From Micromonospora sp. NBC_01740 (lineage in GTDB: Bacteria > Actinomycetota > Actinomycetes > Mycobacteriales > Micromonosporaceae), in assembly GCF_035920365.1 (NCBI RefSeq), contig NZ_CP109150.1, positions 5,518,001-5,582,000 on the forward strand: a DNA stretch of 64,000 bases, given 5' to 3'. The translations under genes were made by a program, and so were the position numbers. The notes below the pieces were generated by a model. The model had not been told where the DNA came from. It saw nothing but the letters and a program-made list of their open reading frames with translations, and made no database searches. Positions 54,601 through 63,287 of the stretch are shown here, piece after piece. Each line of letters begins with the position of its first letter. Position 1 is the first letter of the stretch.

Positions 54601-55839
54601 TCAGCCGACCTGGATGCGCACCACGTCGAAGGCGGGCGTCTGGTTGGCCCGCTCCATCATCGGCACCCGGTGCGAGCCGTCGCCGGCCCAGACCGCGCAC
54701 TGGGCGGTGCCGGATCCGGGCAGCCCGGGGATCTGGATGGTCACGTCGTCGGGCTCGGCGCCACCACGGCTGTCCTCGGTGGCGACGAAGAACGCCGGCA
54801 CCTCCTGCGGCTGCGGCGGCTGCCGGAGGCTGCCCAGCATCCGGCAGGCGGTGTGGAAGTGGCCCCGCACCAGTCCCTGCTCGTTGAGCAGCGAGCTCTC
54901 CACGTAGTACCCGCCCTGCCCAGCGGCCAGGAAGCGGTCCCGTACGAGGTTGCGGGTGGAGACCCGGAGGGTGAACGGCTGGTTCGCCCCGACCCGGTCG
55001 GGGAACTCGGTGATCAGCAGCGACGGATTGTCGGCCGCGGGACCCACCTCGCCGAACGCGGTGCTGACGCAGCGGTTGCCGTTCTGGAAACCGTCGTGCG
55101 GCTGCAACCGGCTGTCCTCGCAGTCGTTCGCGATCACTCCCAGCCCGGCACCGGGCCCACCATTGCCGCCACCGTTGTTACCGCCGCCGTTGTTGCCGCC
55201 ACCGTTGTTGCCACCGCCGTTGTTGCCACCCGTCGGCGCCACCTGGCACTCGGCGAGCCGGGCCAGGCCCTGCGGCCGGGGGCCCACCCGGTCGATCGCG
55301 ATGGTGATCCGCTCCAGCGTCGCCCGGCGCTTGCCGGCCAGCGGCTGGAGGATCGAGGTGCGGACGAACTCCTCGCCCCGCCGGCCCTCGGCGGCCAGCC
55401 GCCGGTCCGCCTCGGCGATCTGGGTCTGCAGCAGGTTCAGGTTCCGGTCGACCTCGGCGCGGGCGCGGTCGGGCACCCGCGGCAGCCGGCTGGACACGTC
55501 CGGGCAGGCCACGGCCGAGCCGCCGTTGTCGGCGCCGCCGCCCCGCGTCTGCTCGCACTCGGCGACCGACTGCTGCCCGTCCCCCCAGTGGTTGCGCACC
55601 CACCGGCCGTCCTGCCAGGTCCGGCTGGTGCCCCGCCCGCTCGGCGCGGTCGCGCCCGGGCTGGGCTCCACGCAGGCGGCGGAGGCCGGTCGGGTGCTGG
55701 TCGGCCGCCGGTCCTCGGCCGACGAGATCTGGGTCACGGCGACGATCCCGCCGAAGACCGCGAGCGTGCCGACGACGGCCAGCAGTCGCTTGCTCCGCGC
55801 GCTACCGGATGACCGGCGCGCCCGTGTGGACCTGCGCAT
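54601..55839 (-). CDS. Secreted protein with NNGGG repeats, unknown function
   Basis: A 412-residue exported protein. A basic N-terminus and signal helix (about residues 17-36) precede a helical region (about 110-200) with RAEVDRNLNLLQTQIAEADRRL, then a four-fold NNGGG spacer (about 203-225), and a beta-rich C-terminal domain (about 228-412) with ITEFPDRVGANQPFTLRVS, GGYYVESSLLN and GHFHTACRML. I recall the last block from actinobacterial proteins sometimes labelled Pecanex-like, with no known activity. AAGGAGAG precedes the ATG. It stands alone. Confidence 0.75.
   Translation of the reverse strand: MRRSTRARRSSGSARSKRLLAVVGTLAVFGGIVAVTQISSAEDRRPTSTRPASAACVEPSPGATAPSGRGTSRTWQDGRWVRNHWGDGQQSVAECEQTRGGGADNGGSAVACPDVSSRLPRVPDRARAEVDRNLNLLQTQIAEADRRLAAEGRRGEEFVRTSILQPLAGKRRATLERITIAIDRVGPRPQGLARLAECQVAPTGGNNGGGNNGGGNNGGGNNGGGNGGPGAGLGVIANDCEDSRLQPHDGFQNGNRCVSTAFGEVGPAADNPSLLITEFPDRVGANQPFTLRVSTRNLVRDRFLAAGQGGYYVESSLLNEQGLVRGHFHTACRMLGSLRQPPQPQEVPAFFVATEDSRGGAEPDDVTIQIPGLPGSGTAQCAVWAGDGSHRVPMMERANQTPAFDVVRIQVG
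55169..55228. repeat. 15-bp tandem repeat encoding NNGGG
   Basis: Four consecutive 15-bp units (55169-55183, 55184-55198, 55199-55213, 55214-55228) differ only at synonymous positions and encode the NNGGG spacer of the secreted protein. Copy number may vary between strains. Confidence 0.85.
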
Positions 55840-56163
55840 CGAATTGCTCTCCTTCGCGATCCGGTAGTTGATCTGAGACCTCGGCGGACCGACGGAATTG
55901 AGGGGCGCACCCGACGGGGACCGTCGGGCGAACCGGTGGCACGTCGATGACCGACGATGCCCTTCCGCACCGTCTTCCGCGCCGCGCGGCGCGGTCGGGG
56001 GATCCTGTCCGTTCCCGCAGGAGTACGGGACGACCGCCGCGAAGGTTCAACGCGATTCAGGGAATCCGGACGGGGCCCGGGCGTCGACCGGTGACGTGTG
56101 CCGGGCCGGTGAGCGGTGACGTGCGCCGGGCCGGCGACCGGTGGCGCATTGGAGAAGGGCGGG
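55840..56163. other. Region upstream of the secreted repeat protein
   Basis: 324 bp with no gene I support. A degenerate 25-bp direct repeat built on GGTGACGTG(T/C)GCCGGGCCGG begins near 56089 and again near 56114. The minus-strand promoter of the secreted protein must lie here but cannot be placed. Confidence 0.5.
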
Positions 56164-57048
56164 TCAGTCCGCGCAGAGGTGGGCGAACGCGAAGCCGCCC
56201 GTCAACTCGTCGTGCCGGGACTCCAGCCCCCGGATCTCGGCGAGCAACTCGTCCCAGGGCGTCAGGACCGCCTCGGCGGCGTCCAGCGCGCGCAGCCGCT
56301 CCCCGACGGCCACCGCCGCCAGGTCCTCGGCCAGCCGCCCCGGATCCACCCCGGCGGAGACGCGCTGCGGGTGCACCGTCACCCGCTCCACCAGGCAGGC
56401 GTCGGAGCGCACCCGTACCCAGCTCCACCCCTCGGCGGGCCCGCCCGTCCAGCGCACGTGCAGCCCCCGCACGATCGGGTCGGCCAGCCGCCGCGACACG
56501 TACGCCTCGACGGCGGCGGCCCGGGCCAGGGCGCCGAGGTCGTTGACGTGCCCGGTCCGCCCGTCGGGCAGCCGACCGAGGATGTCGCGGAAGCCGATCG
56601 GGGGCACCCCCGTGTCGTCGGGCTCCCCCGCACCGAGGGCCGCGTACGCGCGCGCGTCGATCACGTACGCCACGATCCGGCGCCCGTGCTCCTCGGCCCG
56701 CAGCGTCGGGGACCCGATTCGCAGCACCGCCAGGCCGACCGCCTCGGCGACCGCGTTCTTCAGCCGCTCGGCCCGCTGCGCGGCGGAGCCGGGGGCCGCG
56801 ACGGGGCCGACCTCGACGGCGAAGACCGGCCGGCCCGTGTCGGCGGCGCAGACGACGAGGTCGTAGCCCTCCCGGCTGGCCGTGCTCCACTGGCTGCCGG
56901 TGACGCCCGGCGGACGCCCCTGCACCAGTTCGCCGAGCCGGCGGGGACCGTGCACGAGCTGGCCGCCCCGGGCGAGCAGCGGGCCGCGCCCACCGTCCCC
57001 GGCGACCGCGCGCAACCAGGAGCCGCCCCCACCACCGGTGCTCGTCAT
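56164..57048 (-). CDS. Hypothetical protein, possible nuclease-like fold
   Basis: A 294-residue soluble protein without signal or TM. The stretch YDLVVCAADTGRPVFAVEVG resembles the core strand pair of restriction-endonuclease-like DUF2726 proteins (D...(E/V)E), followed by RIVAYVIDARAY. The C-terminal half is helical (LAEDLAAVAVGERLRALDAAEAVL). This similarity is faint and no catalytic claim is made. It is a long, well-biased ORF with its own start and no overlap, so it is a real gene of unknown function. Confidence 0.6.
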   Translation of the reverse strand: MTSTGGGGGSWLRAVAGDGGRGPLLARGGQLVHGPRRLGELVQGRPPGVTGSQWSTASREGYDLVVCAADTGRPVFAVEVGPVAAPGSAAQRAERLKNAVAEAVGLAVLRIGSPTLRAEEHGRRIVAYVIDARAYAALGAGEPDDTGVPPIGFRDILGRLPDGRTGHVNDLGALARAAAVEAYVSRRLADPIVRGLHVRWTGGPAEGWSWVRVRSDACLVERVTVHPQRVSAGVDPGRLAEDLAAVAVGERLRALDAAEAVLTPWDELLAEIRGLESRHDELTGGFAFAHLCAD

Positions 57049-57200
57049 CCGCCTGATCCGTCCGTCCCGCCGACCGAGGCCGACGCGTCGGCCGGGGCGA
57101 GTCTAGGCGGTCGATCATGACCGGCGCGCCGGTGGTGCCCCTCGGGCCGTCGGCCCGCAATTCGCTTGAGATCGCCCGCCCGCGCCGGTGGGATGGGCGG

Positions 57201-57767
57201 GTGAGCGTCTTCCTGGGCACCGAGCGGCTGGTGCTGCGCGAGTTCACCGCCGACGACGCCGACCTGCTAGTCGAGCTGGACGGCGACCCCGAGGTGATGC
57301 GGTACCTCACCGGCGGGCGCCCCACCCCGCCGGAGGCGGTCCGGGAGCGGGTCCTGCCCCGGATCCTCGCCCACTACCGGCGCCCGCCGGGACTCGGGTG
57401 GTGGGCGGCGCTGAGCCGGGGCTCGGGCGACTTCCTGGGCTGGTTCGAGTTCCGCCCGACCCGCGACGGCGACGCCCGCGAGGTGGAGCTGGGCTACCGG
57501 TTGCGCCGGTCCGCCTGGGGCGTCGGCCTCGCCACCGAGGGCTGCCGGGCGCTGATCGACGAGGGCTTCACCGCGCTCGGCGTGCAGCGGGTCACGGCGA
57601 ACACGATGTCCGTCAACGCCGCGTCGCGTCGGGTGATGGAGAAGTCCGGGCTACGGCTCGTGCGGACGTACGTCGGGGACTGGCCGGAGCTGATCGACGG
57701 CGCGGAGCACGGCGAGGTGGAGTACGCGCTGACCCGGCAGCGGTGGCTGCGCCGCGACGCCGGCTAG
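57201..57767 (+). CDS. GNAT-family N-acetyltransferase (RimJ/RimL type)
   Basis: A 188-residue acetyltransferase. The RimJ-like start TERLVLREFTADDADLLVEL, the acetyl-CoA pyrophosphate loop RRSAWGVGLATEG, and VQRVTANTMSVNAASRRVMEKSG are clear. It would transfer acetyl from acetyl-CoA to an amine, in this branch often a ribosomal protein N-terminus or a drug. The GTG at 57201 is preferred because the domain begins there; an ATG at 57117 would add 28 unconserved residues. Confidence 0.88.
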   Translation: MSVFLGTERLVLREFTADDADLLVELDGDPEVMRYLTGGRPTPPEAVRERVLPRILAHYRRPPGLGWWAALSRGSGDFLGWFEFRPTRDGDAREVELGYRLRRSAWGVGLATEGCRALIDEGFTALGVQRVTANTMSVNAASRRVMEKSGLRLVRTYVGDWPELIDGAEHGEVEYALTRQRWLRRDAG

Positions 57768-57786
57768 GCCCGGCGCGAGCCGACTG

Positions 57787-58659
57787 TCACTCCGCGCCCA
57801 TCACCAGGCCCTCGATGGTGTGTTTCTGCCGGATCGGCGTCAGGGCGTCGACCACCGGGCAGGGCAGGTGGGCGCGCACCTGCTCGGGCAGGCCCGCCCA
57901 GTACCCCCGGGTGACCGCCATGTCGTGGTGCGCGGCGTTGCCCGCTCCCGGCGCGTCGACGCCGAGCACCAGCACCGGGCGGGACAGGGTGGAGACGTTC
58001 GGCGTGCCGCGGTGGACGGTCAGCGCGGACCGGGCGGAGATGTCGCCGCGCCGCGGATACTTGCGGACGGCCCGTTGCGCGTAGCGGGGGTGGCGCTCCT
58101 TGGGCGGGAACATCTGGTGGTCGAAGTCGCGTCCGTCGTCCCACTGGGTGCCCGGGGCGATCTCGAACGGACCCATCTCCGCCACGGTGTCCACTGTGGT
58201 CAGGTTGAAGGCCAACGAGGTCAGCCGCCGCTGCCGGCGGGTGTCCTCCGGCATCGGGAAGTCCCGGTGCCACGGCTGCATGGCCGCGCCGGGAAACGGG
58301 ATGTCGAAGCCGAGCTCGACGATCTGGTAGTCGGGCCCGAGCACGGCCCGGCACACCGAGACCACCCACGGGTGGGTCACCAGGTCGACGAAGCCGCGCA
58401 GCTGCTCGGGGTGGATCTCCACGTACCACCGCTGCGGGCCGCGGCCGACCGCGCCGTCGGGGCGGGAGCGGGCCTCCCGGAAGGCGGCCTCGACGTCCTC
58501 GCCGACCCGGTCCACCCAGTCCACGGCGAAGGCGCCCCGGCAGGCGGTGATGCCGTCCCGGTAGAGGTCGCCGAGCGCCGCCAGGGGAACCTCCTCGTCC
58601 TCGACGGGGGCGACGGGCTGGTCGGTGCGCGGCGCGGGCGCGGTGGAGTGGGACCTCAT
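57787..58659 (-). CDS. Phytanoyl-CoA dioxygenase (PhyH) family protein
   Basis: A 290-residue Fe(II)/2-oxoglutarate oxygenase. The iron facial triad is visible: His131 and Asp133 (MQPWHRDFPMPE) and the distal His216 (ALTVHRGTPN), with Arg217 near the 2-oxoglutarate site. IVELGFDIPFPGAAMQPWHRDF is the usual double-stranded-helix core. PhyH enzymes hydroxylate lipids, secondary metabolites or amino acids. ATG 58659 follows AGGAGG. A LacI-like palindrome identical to that of the GH43 locus is 30 bp upstream. Substrate unknown. Confidence 0.85.
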   Translation of the reverse strand: MRSHSTAPAPRTDQPVAPVEDEEVPLAALGDLYRDGITACRGAFAVDWVDRVGEDVEAAFREARSRPDGAVGRGPQRWYVEIHPEQLRGFVDLVTHPWVVSVCRAVLGPDYQIVELGFDIPFPGAAMQPWHRDFPMPEDTRRQRRLTSLAFNLTTVDTVAEMGPFEIAPGTQWDDGRDFDHQMFPPKERHPRYAQRAVRKYPRRGDISARSALTVHRGTPNVSTLSRPVLVLGVDAPGAGNAAHHDMAVTRGYWAGLPEQVRAHLPCPVVDALTPIRQKHTIEGLVMGAE

Positions 58660-58688
58660 CGAACCTCCTGACGGGACCAGCCGAGTAT

Positions 58689-58700
58689 TACAACGTTGTA
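58689..58700. promoter_or_regulatory. LacI-like operator before the PhyH gene
   Basis: TACAACGTTGTA, the same perfect 12-bp palindrome as at 41291-41302, 30 bp before the PhyH ATG and about 100 bp before the B12-binding-like gene on the other strand. See the GH43 operator entry. Confidence 0.65.
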
Positions 58701-58802
58701 GAGACGCCGCAAGGCACGCCCGGGCCGCCACCCCCGCCCCGGGTCGGGGCATGATCGACCGGTACGCCGGTGGTCGGCGCACGGACCGGGGAGGTACGCG
58801 GG

Positions 58803-59531
58803 GTGCGGGTCGTTTCGCTGGTGCCGTCGCTGACCGAGGCCGTCGCCCTGACCCTGCCGGGTCTGCTGGTCGGCGCCACCGACTGGTGCACCCACCCGGC
58901 CGGGCTGGACGTGGCGCGGGTCGGCGGGAGCAAGTACCCGGACCTGGACCGGGTGCGCGCGCTGCGCCCCGACCTGGTCCTGCTCAACGTCGAGGAGAAC
59001 CGCCGGGAGGACGCCGACGCGCTGACCGCCGCCGGCGTGCCGGTGCGGGTGACCTATCCGCGTACCGTCGACGAGGCGCTGACCGAGCTGGCGGACCTGC
59101 TCCGCGACCTGGGCGCCCCGGCCGAACCCGAGTGGCTCGCCGGGGCCCGCAGGGCATGGGCCGGGCTGCCCGCCGCCCGGCCGTCCCGCCGGGCGGTGGT
59201 GCCGGTCTGGCGGCGACCGTGGGTGGTGCTGGGCGCCGACACCTTCGCCGGTGACGTGCTGCGCCGGCTCGGCGTCACCAACGCGTACGCCGACGACGTC
59301 GAGCGCTATCCCCGGCCGAGCCTCGACGCGCTGCGCGCCCGCGCGCCGGAGCTGGTGGTGCTGCCAGACGAGCCGTACCGCTTCACCGCCGACGACGGGC
59401 CGGAGGCGTTCCCCGGCATCCCCTGCGCCCTGCTCTCCGGCAGGCACCTGACCTGGTACGGCCCGTCGCTCGCCGAAGCGCCCGCCGTGCTCTCCGCCCA
59501 GCTCGCCGCCCCGGTCGTGCACCCGGCCTGA
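58803..59531 (+). CDS. BtuF-like cobalamin/metal-complex binding protein, cytoplasmic
   Basis: A 242-residue helical-backbone periplasmic-binding-fold protein: RVVSLVPSLTEAVALTLPG, LVGATDWCTHPAG, RALRPDLVLLNVEENRRED and TFAGDVLRRLGVTNAY. The family (BtuF-like) binds vitamin B12 or metal chelates. There is no signal peptide or lipobox; GTG 58803 follows GGGGAGGT and starts right at the fold, so this copy is probably cytoplasmic, a common actinobacterial form whose role is unclear. No ABC transporter adjoins it. Confidence 0.82.
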   Translation: MRVVSLVPSLTEAVALTLPGLLVGATDWCTHPAGLDVARVGGSKYPDLDRVRALRPDLVLLNVEENRREDADALTAAGVPVRVTYPRTVDEALTELADLLRDLGAPAEPEWLAGARRAWAGLPAARPSRRAVVPVWRRPWVVLGADTFAGDVLRRLGVTNAYADDVERYPRPSLDALRARAPELVVLPDEPYRFTADDGPEAFPGIPCALLSGRHLTWYGPSLAEAPAVLSAQLAAPVVHPA

Positions 59532-59555
59532 CCGTCGCGGCCCCACCGCTCCGGG

Positions 59556-60509
59556 TCACCCGCCCGCGCGCCGGCGCCGTTCCCGACGGGCGTCGACCAT
59601 GCTCCACCCGATCGCGACCGACAGCGTCAGCACCACCACCGCGAGGGTCGACCAGACCGGCAGCTTCCCGACCGGCGTCTCGGCCAGGATCAGCTTCGCC
59701 CCGGCGAAGGCCAGCAGGAAGGCCAGCCCGTACCGCAGGTAGCCGAAGTGCCGCAGCAGCCCCGCCAGGCAGAAGTAGAGGCTGCGCAGGCCGAGCACGG
59801 CGAACGCGGTCGCCGTCCAGACGAGGAACGTGTCGGTGGTGATGGCCAGGATCGCCGCCACCGAGTCGATCGCGAAGACCACGTCGGTGGCCTCGATCGC
59901 GACCAACGCCACCAGCAGCAGGGTGGCCCTGCGCCGGCCGTCGACCCGGACGGTGAACCGGCCGCCGTGGTAGCCCGGCTCCGTGGGCACCAGCCGCCGG
60001 AACGCCCGCACCACGACGTTGCGGTCGGGGTCGACGTCCGGCTCGCCGCGTACCGCGAGCCGCCACCCCGTCCAGATGAGGAAGGCGCCGAGGACGATGC
60101 CGGCCCAGGTAAGCCGCTCCAGCAGCCCGGCGCCGACGAAGATGAAGGCCAGCCGGAACGCGAGCGCACCGACGACCCCCCAGAAGAGCACCTTGTGCTG
60201 GTACGCGGCCGGCACCCGGAAGTACCCGAACAGCAGCGCGAAGACGAAGACGTTGTCGACGGAGAGCGCCTTCTCCAGCAGGTAGCCGGAGAAGTACGCC
60301 ACCGCCGGCTCGCTGCCCCGCCACAGCCAGACGACCAGGCCGAAGGTGAGCCCCGCGGTGATCCAGACGCCGCTCCACAGCAGCGCCTCGCGCAGCTCGA
60401 TGACGTGGTTGTCGCGGTGGGAGAGCAGGTCCACGGCGAGCATGACGGCGATGACCGCGCCCACCGCCGCCCAGGCCCACAGGGGTGCCGCGAACGTCGC
60501 CTCGTCCAC
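59556..60509 (-). CDS. TerC/Alx-family membrane protein, probable manganese exporter
   Basis: A 317-residue, 7-9 TM protein. The two family motifs are intact: LSVDNVFVFALLFGYF with Asp85, and IEATDVVFAIDSVAAIL. These aspartates form the ion path in Alx, a manganese exporter of E. coli, and in TerC of tellurite clusters. No tellurite genes are nearby. Unlike alx it shows no yybP-ykoY leader. Six 27-bp repeats lie 75-236 bp upstream. Confidence 0.9.
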   Translation of the reverse strand: MDEATFAAPLWAWAAVGAVIAVMLAVDLLSHRDNHVIELREALLWSGVWITAGLTFGLVVWLWRGSEPAVAYFSGYLLEKALSVDNVFVFALLFGYFRVPAAYQHKVLFWGVVGALAFRLAFIFVGAGLLERLTWAGIVLGAFLIWTGWRLAVRGEPDVDPDRNVVVRAFRRLVPTEPGYHGGRFTVRVDGRRRATLLLVALVAIEATDVVFAIDSVAAILAITTDTFLVWTATAFAVLGLRSLYFCLAGLLRHFGYLRYGLAFLLAFAGAKLILAETPVGKLPVWSTLAVVVLTLSVAIGWSMVDARRERRRRAGG

Positions 60510-60583
60510 CCGGCGTCCTCCGCATCCCCGACGGCGGCTCCGCTCCCGACGCGCGGCCCGGGCCGGCTCGCGCGGTCCCCGAC

Positions 60584-60745
60584 GGCCTGCGGCGCGGGTG
60601 CGCCCTCGGCGGCCTGCGGCGCGGGTGCGCCCTCGGCGGCCTGCGGCGCGGGTGCGCCCTCGGCGGCCTGCGGCGCGGGTGCGCCCTCGGCGGCCTGCGG
60701 CGCGGGTGCGCCCTCGGCGGCCTGCGGCGCGGGTGCGCCCTCGGC
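60584..60745. repeat. Six perfect copies of a 27-bp tandem repeat
   Basis: Units begin at 60584, 60611, 60638, 60665, 60692 and 60719 and are identical. Each starts GGCCTGCGGCGCGGGTGCGC and contains the hairpin GGCGC-GGGT-GCGCC. Perfect identity implies recent expansion or homogenisation, a minisatellite. No spacers, so it is not CRISPR. Confidence 0.95.
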
Positions 60746-60892
60746 GGCCCGGCGGCGGGCCCGGAGCGCGTCCCGATCCCGAGCCTAGGCGAGCCGCCCA
60801 CCGGCTGGCGGCGGTCCGGGCAAGTCGATGCCGTCGACGGGACGGTTCGACGCCCCGGCGGGCCGGACAGTTCGCGCCGCCGACAGGTCCGG

Positions 60893-60943
60893 CCCGTCCG
60901 GGCTTCAGGCCCTTCCGGGCTTCAGGCCCGTCCGGGCTTCAGG
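60893..60943. repeat. Three copies of a 17-bp tandem repeat
   Basis: CCCGTCCGGGCTTCAGG at 60893-60909 and 60927-60943, with a one-base variant CCCTTCCGGGCTTCAGG at 60910-60926. It is just downstream of the CBS-BON gene stop. Confidence 0.88.
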
Positions 60944-60990
60944 CGCGCCCGGCCCGCACGGATGTCAGGCGGGCCGGGCGGGCCCGGACG

Positions 60991-61689
60991 TCAGGCCACC
61001 GGGGCGATCCGCGCCGGGTCCAGATCGGCGAGGGTGGTGTCGTCGACGTCGTAGGCGAGGGTGCTGGTCACCCGGACCACGCCGCTGACCTGCCCCGCGA
61101 GCCGGCCCGCCAGCTCGACGGCGCTGCGCCGGTCCAACCGGCCGTCGAGCGTCACCTCACCCCCGCGCACCCGGACGGTGACCAGCCCGTCCCGCACCGC
61201 GAGCACCCGGCGCAGCACCTCCTGCACCACGTCCTCGCGGATCTCCGCGTCGGTGCGCAGGTGCACCCGCAGCAGGTCACCGCGCGTGACGATGCCGACG
61301 AGGCGGCCCAGGTCGTCGAGCACCGGCAGCCGCTTGACCGACTCCCGGTCCATCTGCCGGGCGGCGGCGGAGATCGTCGCCTCCGGCCAGGTCGCCACCG
61401 CCGGGGCGGTCATCAGGTCACGCGCCAGCAGCGCCTCGGCCTTCTCCCGGGCGGTGCGGCGTCGTCGCCCCTCGAAGACCCGCCGCTCGTCGGGGTGGCC
61501 GGCCCGCTCGACCTTGTGCAGCAGGTCCGACTCGGAGACCACGCCGAGGACCCGACGGAAGCCGTCCACCACGGGCACCCCGCTGATGCCCCGCCGGACC
61601 AACGCGTCGACGATCTCCCGGTAGGGGGTCTCCTCCCCCACCGTCGTGACCTCCCGGGTCATCACGTCGCCCACCTGCCACGTCCTCAT
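60991..61689 (-). CDS. CBS-pair and BON domain protein
   Basis: A 232-residue protein with two CBS domains (about 1-60 and 85-145; VGDVMTREVTTVGEE and ARDLMTAPAVATWPE mark their starts) and a BON domain (about 150-225; EIREDVVQEVLRRVL, VRGGEVTLDGRL, VSGVVRVTSTL). CBS pairs bind adenine nucleotides; BON domains bind lipids or stabilise complexes. Similar proteins are in the DosR hypoxia regulon of mycobacteria (Hrp1 has CBS only). GGGAGG precedes ATG 61689. It is divergent from DoxX. Confidence 0.9.
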   Translation of the reverse strand: MRTWQVGDVMTREVTTVGEETPYREIVDALVRRGISGVPVVDGFRRVLGVVSESDLLHKVERAGHPDERRVFEGRRRRTAREKAEALLARDLMTAPAVATWPEATISAAARQMDRESVKRLPVLDDLGRLVGIVTRGDLLRVHLRTDAEIREDVVQEVLRRVLAVRDGLVTVRVRGGEVTLDGRLDRRSAVELAGRLAGQVSGVVRVTSTLAYDVDDTTLADLDPARIAPVA

Positions 61690-61793
61690 CACGACCTCCC
61701 TGTCGTTCCCCACCGCGACGCTACGACCGCGACGCGCCGCCGGGTCAGGGCCGCCGGACCGGACCGGCACGGCCGTACGGACCGGTCCGGGAG

Positions 61794-61807
61794 GGGTCAA
61801 AGGTCCC
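61794..61807. promoter_or_regulatory. DosR/DevR-box-like sequence between CBS-BON and DoxX genes
   Basis: GGGTCAAAGGTCCC matches the mycobacterial DosR half-palindrome GGGACTAAAGTCCC at 11 of 14 positions. A 12-bp palindrome CGGACCGGTCCG is at 61778-61789. It lies about 105 bp from each start codon. The match is by eye. Confidence 0.45.
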
Positions 61808-61912
61808 GGTCCGGTGGGGCCCGGTCGGCCCTGCCCGCCCGGCGCCGGCGGGCGTCCAATGGAGATGCCACCGGAAAGCGCGGTGCCAGGCACACGAAGG
61901 GACGTGGAGACA

Positions 61913-62479
61913 ATGGCCGCGACGATCGAGCGCACCACCGTCGGGACCGACGCTGCGGTGGCGGAGACCCGGCACGTCGGCGAGACCCCCAGGGAACGGG
62001 CCGCCCGGTACGTCTTCGCCGGCATCCGGATCGCCCTCGGGTGGACCTTCCTCTGGGCGTTCCTGGACAAGGTCTTCGGTCTGGGGTTCGCCACCGAGGC
62101 GAAGAACGCCTGGATCGACGGCGGCAGCCCCACCAAGGGCTTCCTGACCTTCGGCGCGGCCGGCCCGTTCGCGGACTTCTACCAGGGCATCGCCGGGGCC
62201 GCCTGGGCGGACGTGCTCTTCATGGCCGGCCTGGCCGCGATCGGCGTCGCGCTGCTGCTCGGCATCGGGATGCGGATCGCCGCCGTCGCGGGAGCGGTGC
62301 TCTACGTGATGATGTGGACGGTCGTCCTGCCTCCCGAGAACAATCCCTTCATGGACGAGCACCTGATCAACGCGGCGCTGCTGGTCGGTCTCGCACTGGT
62401 CAACGCCGGCGCGACCCTCGGCCTGGGCGCGACGTGGGCGAAGCTCCCGATCGTGCGGCGGTTCCCCTGGCTGCGGTGA
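61913..62479 (+). CDS. DoxX-family membrane protein
   Basis: A 188-residue, four-TM protein. After a hydrophilic N-terminus (about 1-28), RYVFAGIRIALGWTFLWAFLDKVFGLGF is the DoxX start, and the helix ADVLFMAGLAAIGVALLLGIGMRI and a final helix follow. DoxX proteins were found as quinol oxidase subunits in archaea and in bacteria often partner redox or membrane-stress enzymes. No partner subunit is adjacent. GAAGGGACGTGGAGA precedes the ATG. Divergent from CBS-BON. Confidence 0.85.
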   Translation: MAATIERTTVGTDAAVAETRHVGETPRERAARYVFAGIRIALGWTFLWAFLDKVFGLGFATEAKNAWIDGGSPTKGFLTFGAAGPFADFYQGIAGAAWADVLFMAGLAAIGVALLLGIGMRIAAVAGAVLYVMMWTVVLPPENNPFMDEHLINAALLVGLALVNAGATLGLGATWAKLPIVRRFPWLR

Positions 62480-62503
62480 CCCGGCGCGGCACCTCCCCCC
62501 TCG

Positions 62504-62530
62504 GCGGGCGTCACCACCGGTGACGCCCGC
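62504..62530. terminator. Terminator after DoxX
   Basis: GCGGGCGTCACC (62504-62515) pairs perfectly over 12 bp with GGTGACGCCCGC (62519-62530), a 3-base loop, followed by TTC. It follows the DoxX stop by 25 bp. Confidence 0.88.
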
Positions 62531-62671
62531 TTCGGCGTGCCCACCGCGTCACGCCGTCGCCCCGAGGGCCGGTCGCGACGCGTGCGCCGGGACCGCCATG
62601 CATCGTTCGGATGCCATCGGGCAGGATCTCGGGTGACGGACATCAGGACCGAAACGGTAGGAGACTCCCGA

Positions 62672-63064
62672 ATGAACCAGGCAGCAGGCGCTCGCTCAGG
62701 CAAGCCCGAGGTGGGTCCGATCGAGGGCGCGCCGCCCGCCGACCTCGTCATCGAGGACATCACCGTCGGCGAAGGGCCGGAGGCCCAGCCGGGGCAGCTG
62801 GCCAGCGTCCACTACGTGGGGGTCGCGCACTCCAACGGTCGCGAGTTCGACTCCTCGTGGAACCGGGGTGAGGCGTTCGAGTTCCAGCTCGGCGCTGGTC
62901 ACGTCATCTCCGGCTGGGACCGGGGCGTCGTGGGCATGCGGGTCGGCGGCCGGCGCCGCCTGACCATCCCGCCGCACCTGGGTTACGGCGACCGGGGTGC
63001 CGCCGGCGCCATCAAGCCGGGCGAGACCCTGGTCTTCGTCGTCGACCTGCTCGGCGTCCGCTGA
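62672..63064 (+). CDS. FKBP-type peptidyl-prolyl isomerase
   Basis: A 130-residue cytoplasmic isomerase. The FKBP core is complete: QPGQLASVHYVGVAHSNGREFDSSW, FQLGAGHVISGWDRGVVGMRVG and YGDRGAAGAIKPGETLVFVVDLLGV, with the ligand-pocket aromatics Tyr, Phe and Trp. It speeds folding at proline bonds and would bind FK506-type macrolides. ATG 62672 follows AGGAGA. No signal peptide. It converges on the STAS gene. Confidence 0.94.
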   Translation: MNQAAGARSGKPEVGPIEGAPPADLVIEDITVGEGPEAQPGQLASVHYVGVAHSNGREFDSSWNRGEAFEFQLGAGHVISGWDRGVVGMRVGGRRRLTIPPHLGYGDRGAAGAIKPGETLVFVVDLLGVR

Positions 63065-63287
63065 GCGGAGGATGACCCACCGAGCGGTCGGGCACCGCCG
63101 GGCGGGGGATGATCCCTCCGAACGGACGGTGCACCGCTCGAGTGGACGGCGAACCCCTGTTGCGGGCCGGTGCGGACGGTGGACGACCCCGTCGGTACCG
63201 GCCCGCACCGGCCGGTGGACTGGCTGGGCGGGCTCCCGGTCGAGGCGCTGCACGCCACCGTGCCCCCTGGGCCTCGGGCGCCGGAGG

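Larger units (their letters stand above)
60510..60990. other. Repeat-rich region upstream of terC-like gene
   Basis: 481 bp between the terC-like start and the CBS-BON stop. It is dominated by the 27-bp repeat array (60584-60745) and a 17-bp repeat triplet (60893-60943). Open frames across the array encode only low-complexity nonapeptide repeats and are not supported as genes. Confidence 0.7.

Noticed and set aside
60584-60745. CRISPR array
   Set aside because: Units abut with no spacers and no cas genes are present.
60485-61054. Open frames across the 27-bp repeats encoding nine-residue repeats
   Set aside because: A 27-bp repeat has no in-frame stops in several frames by arithmetic; no ribosome-binding site or family supports a protein.
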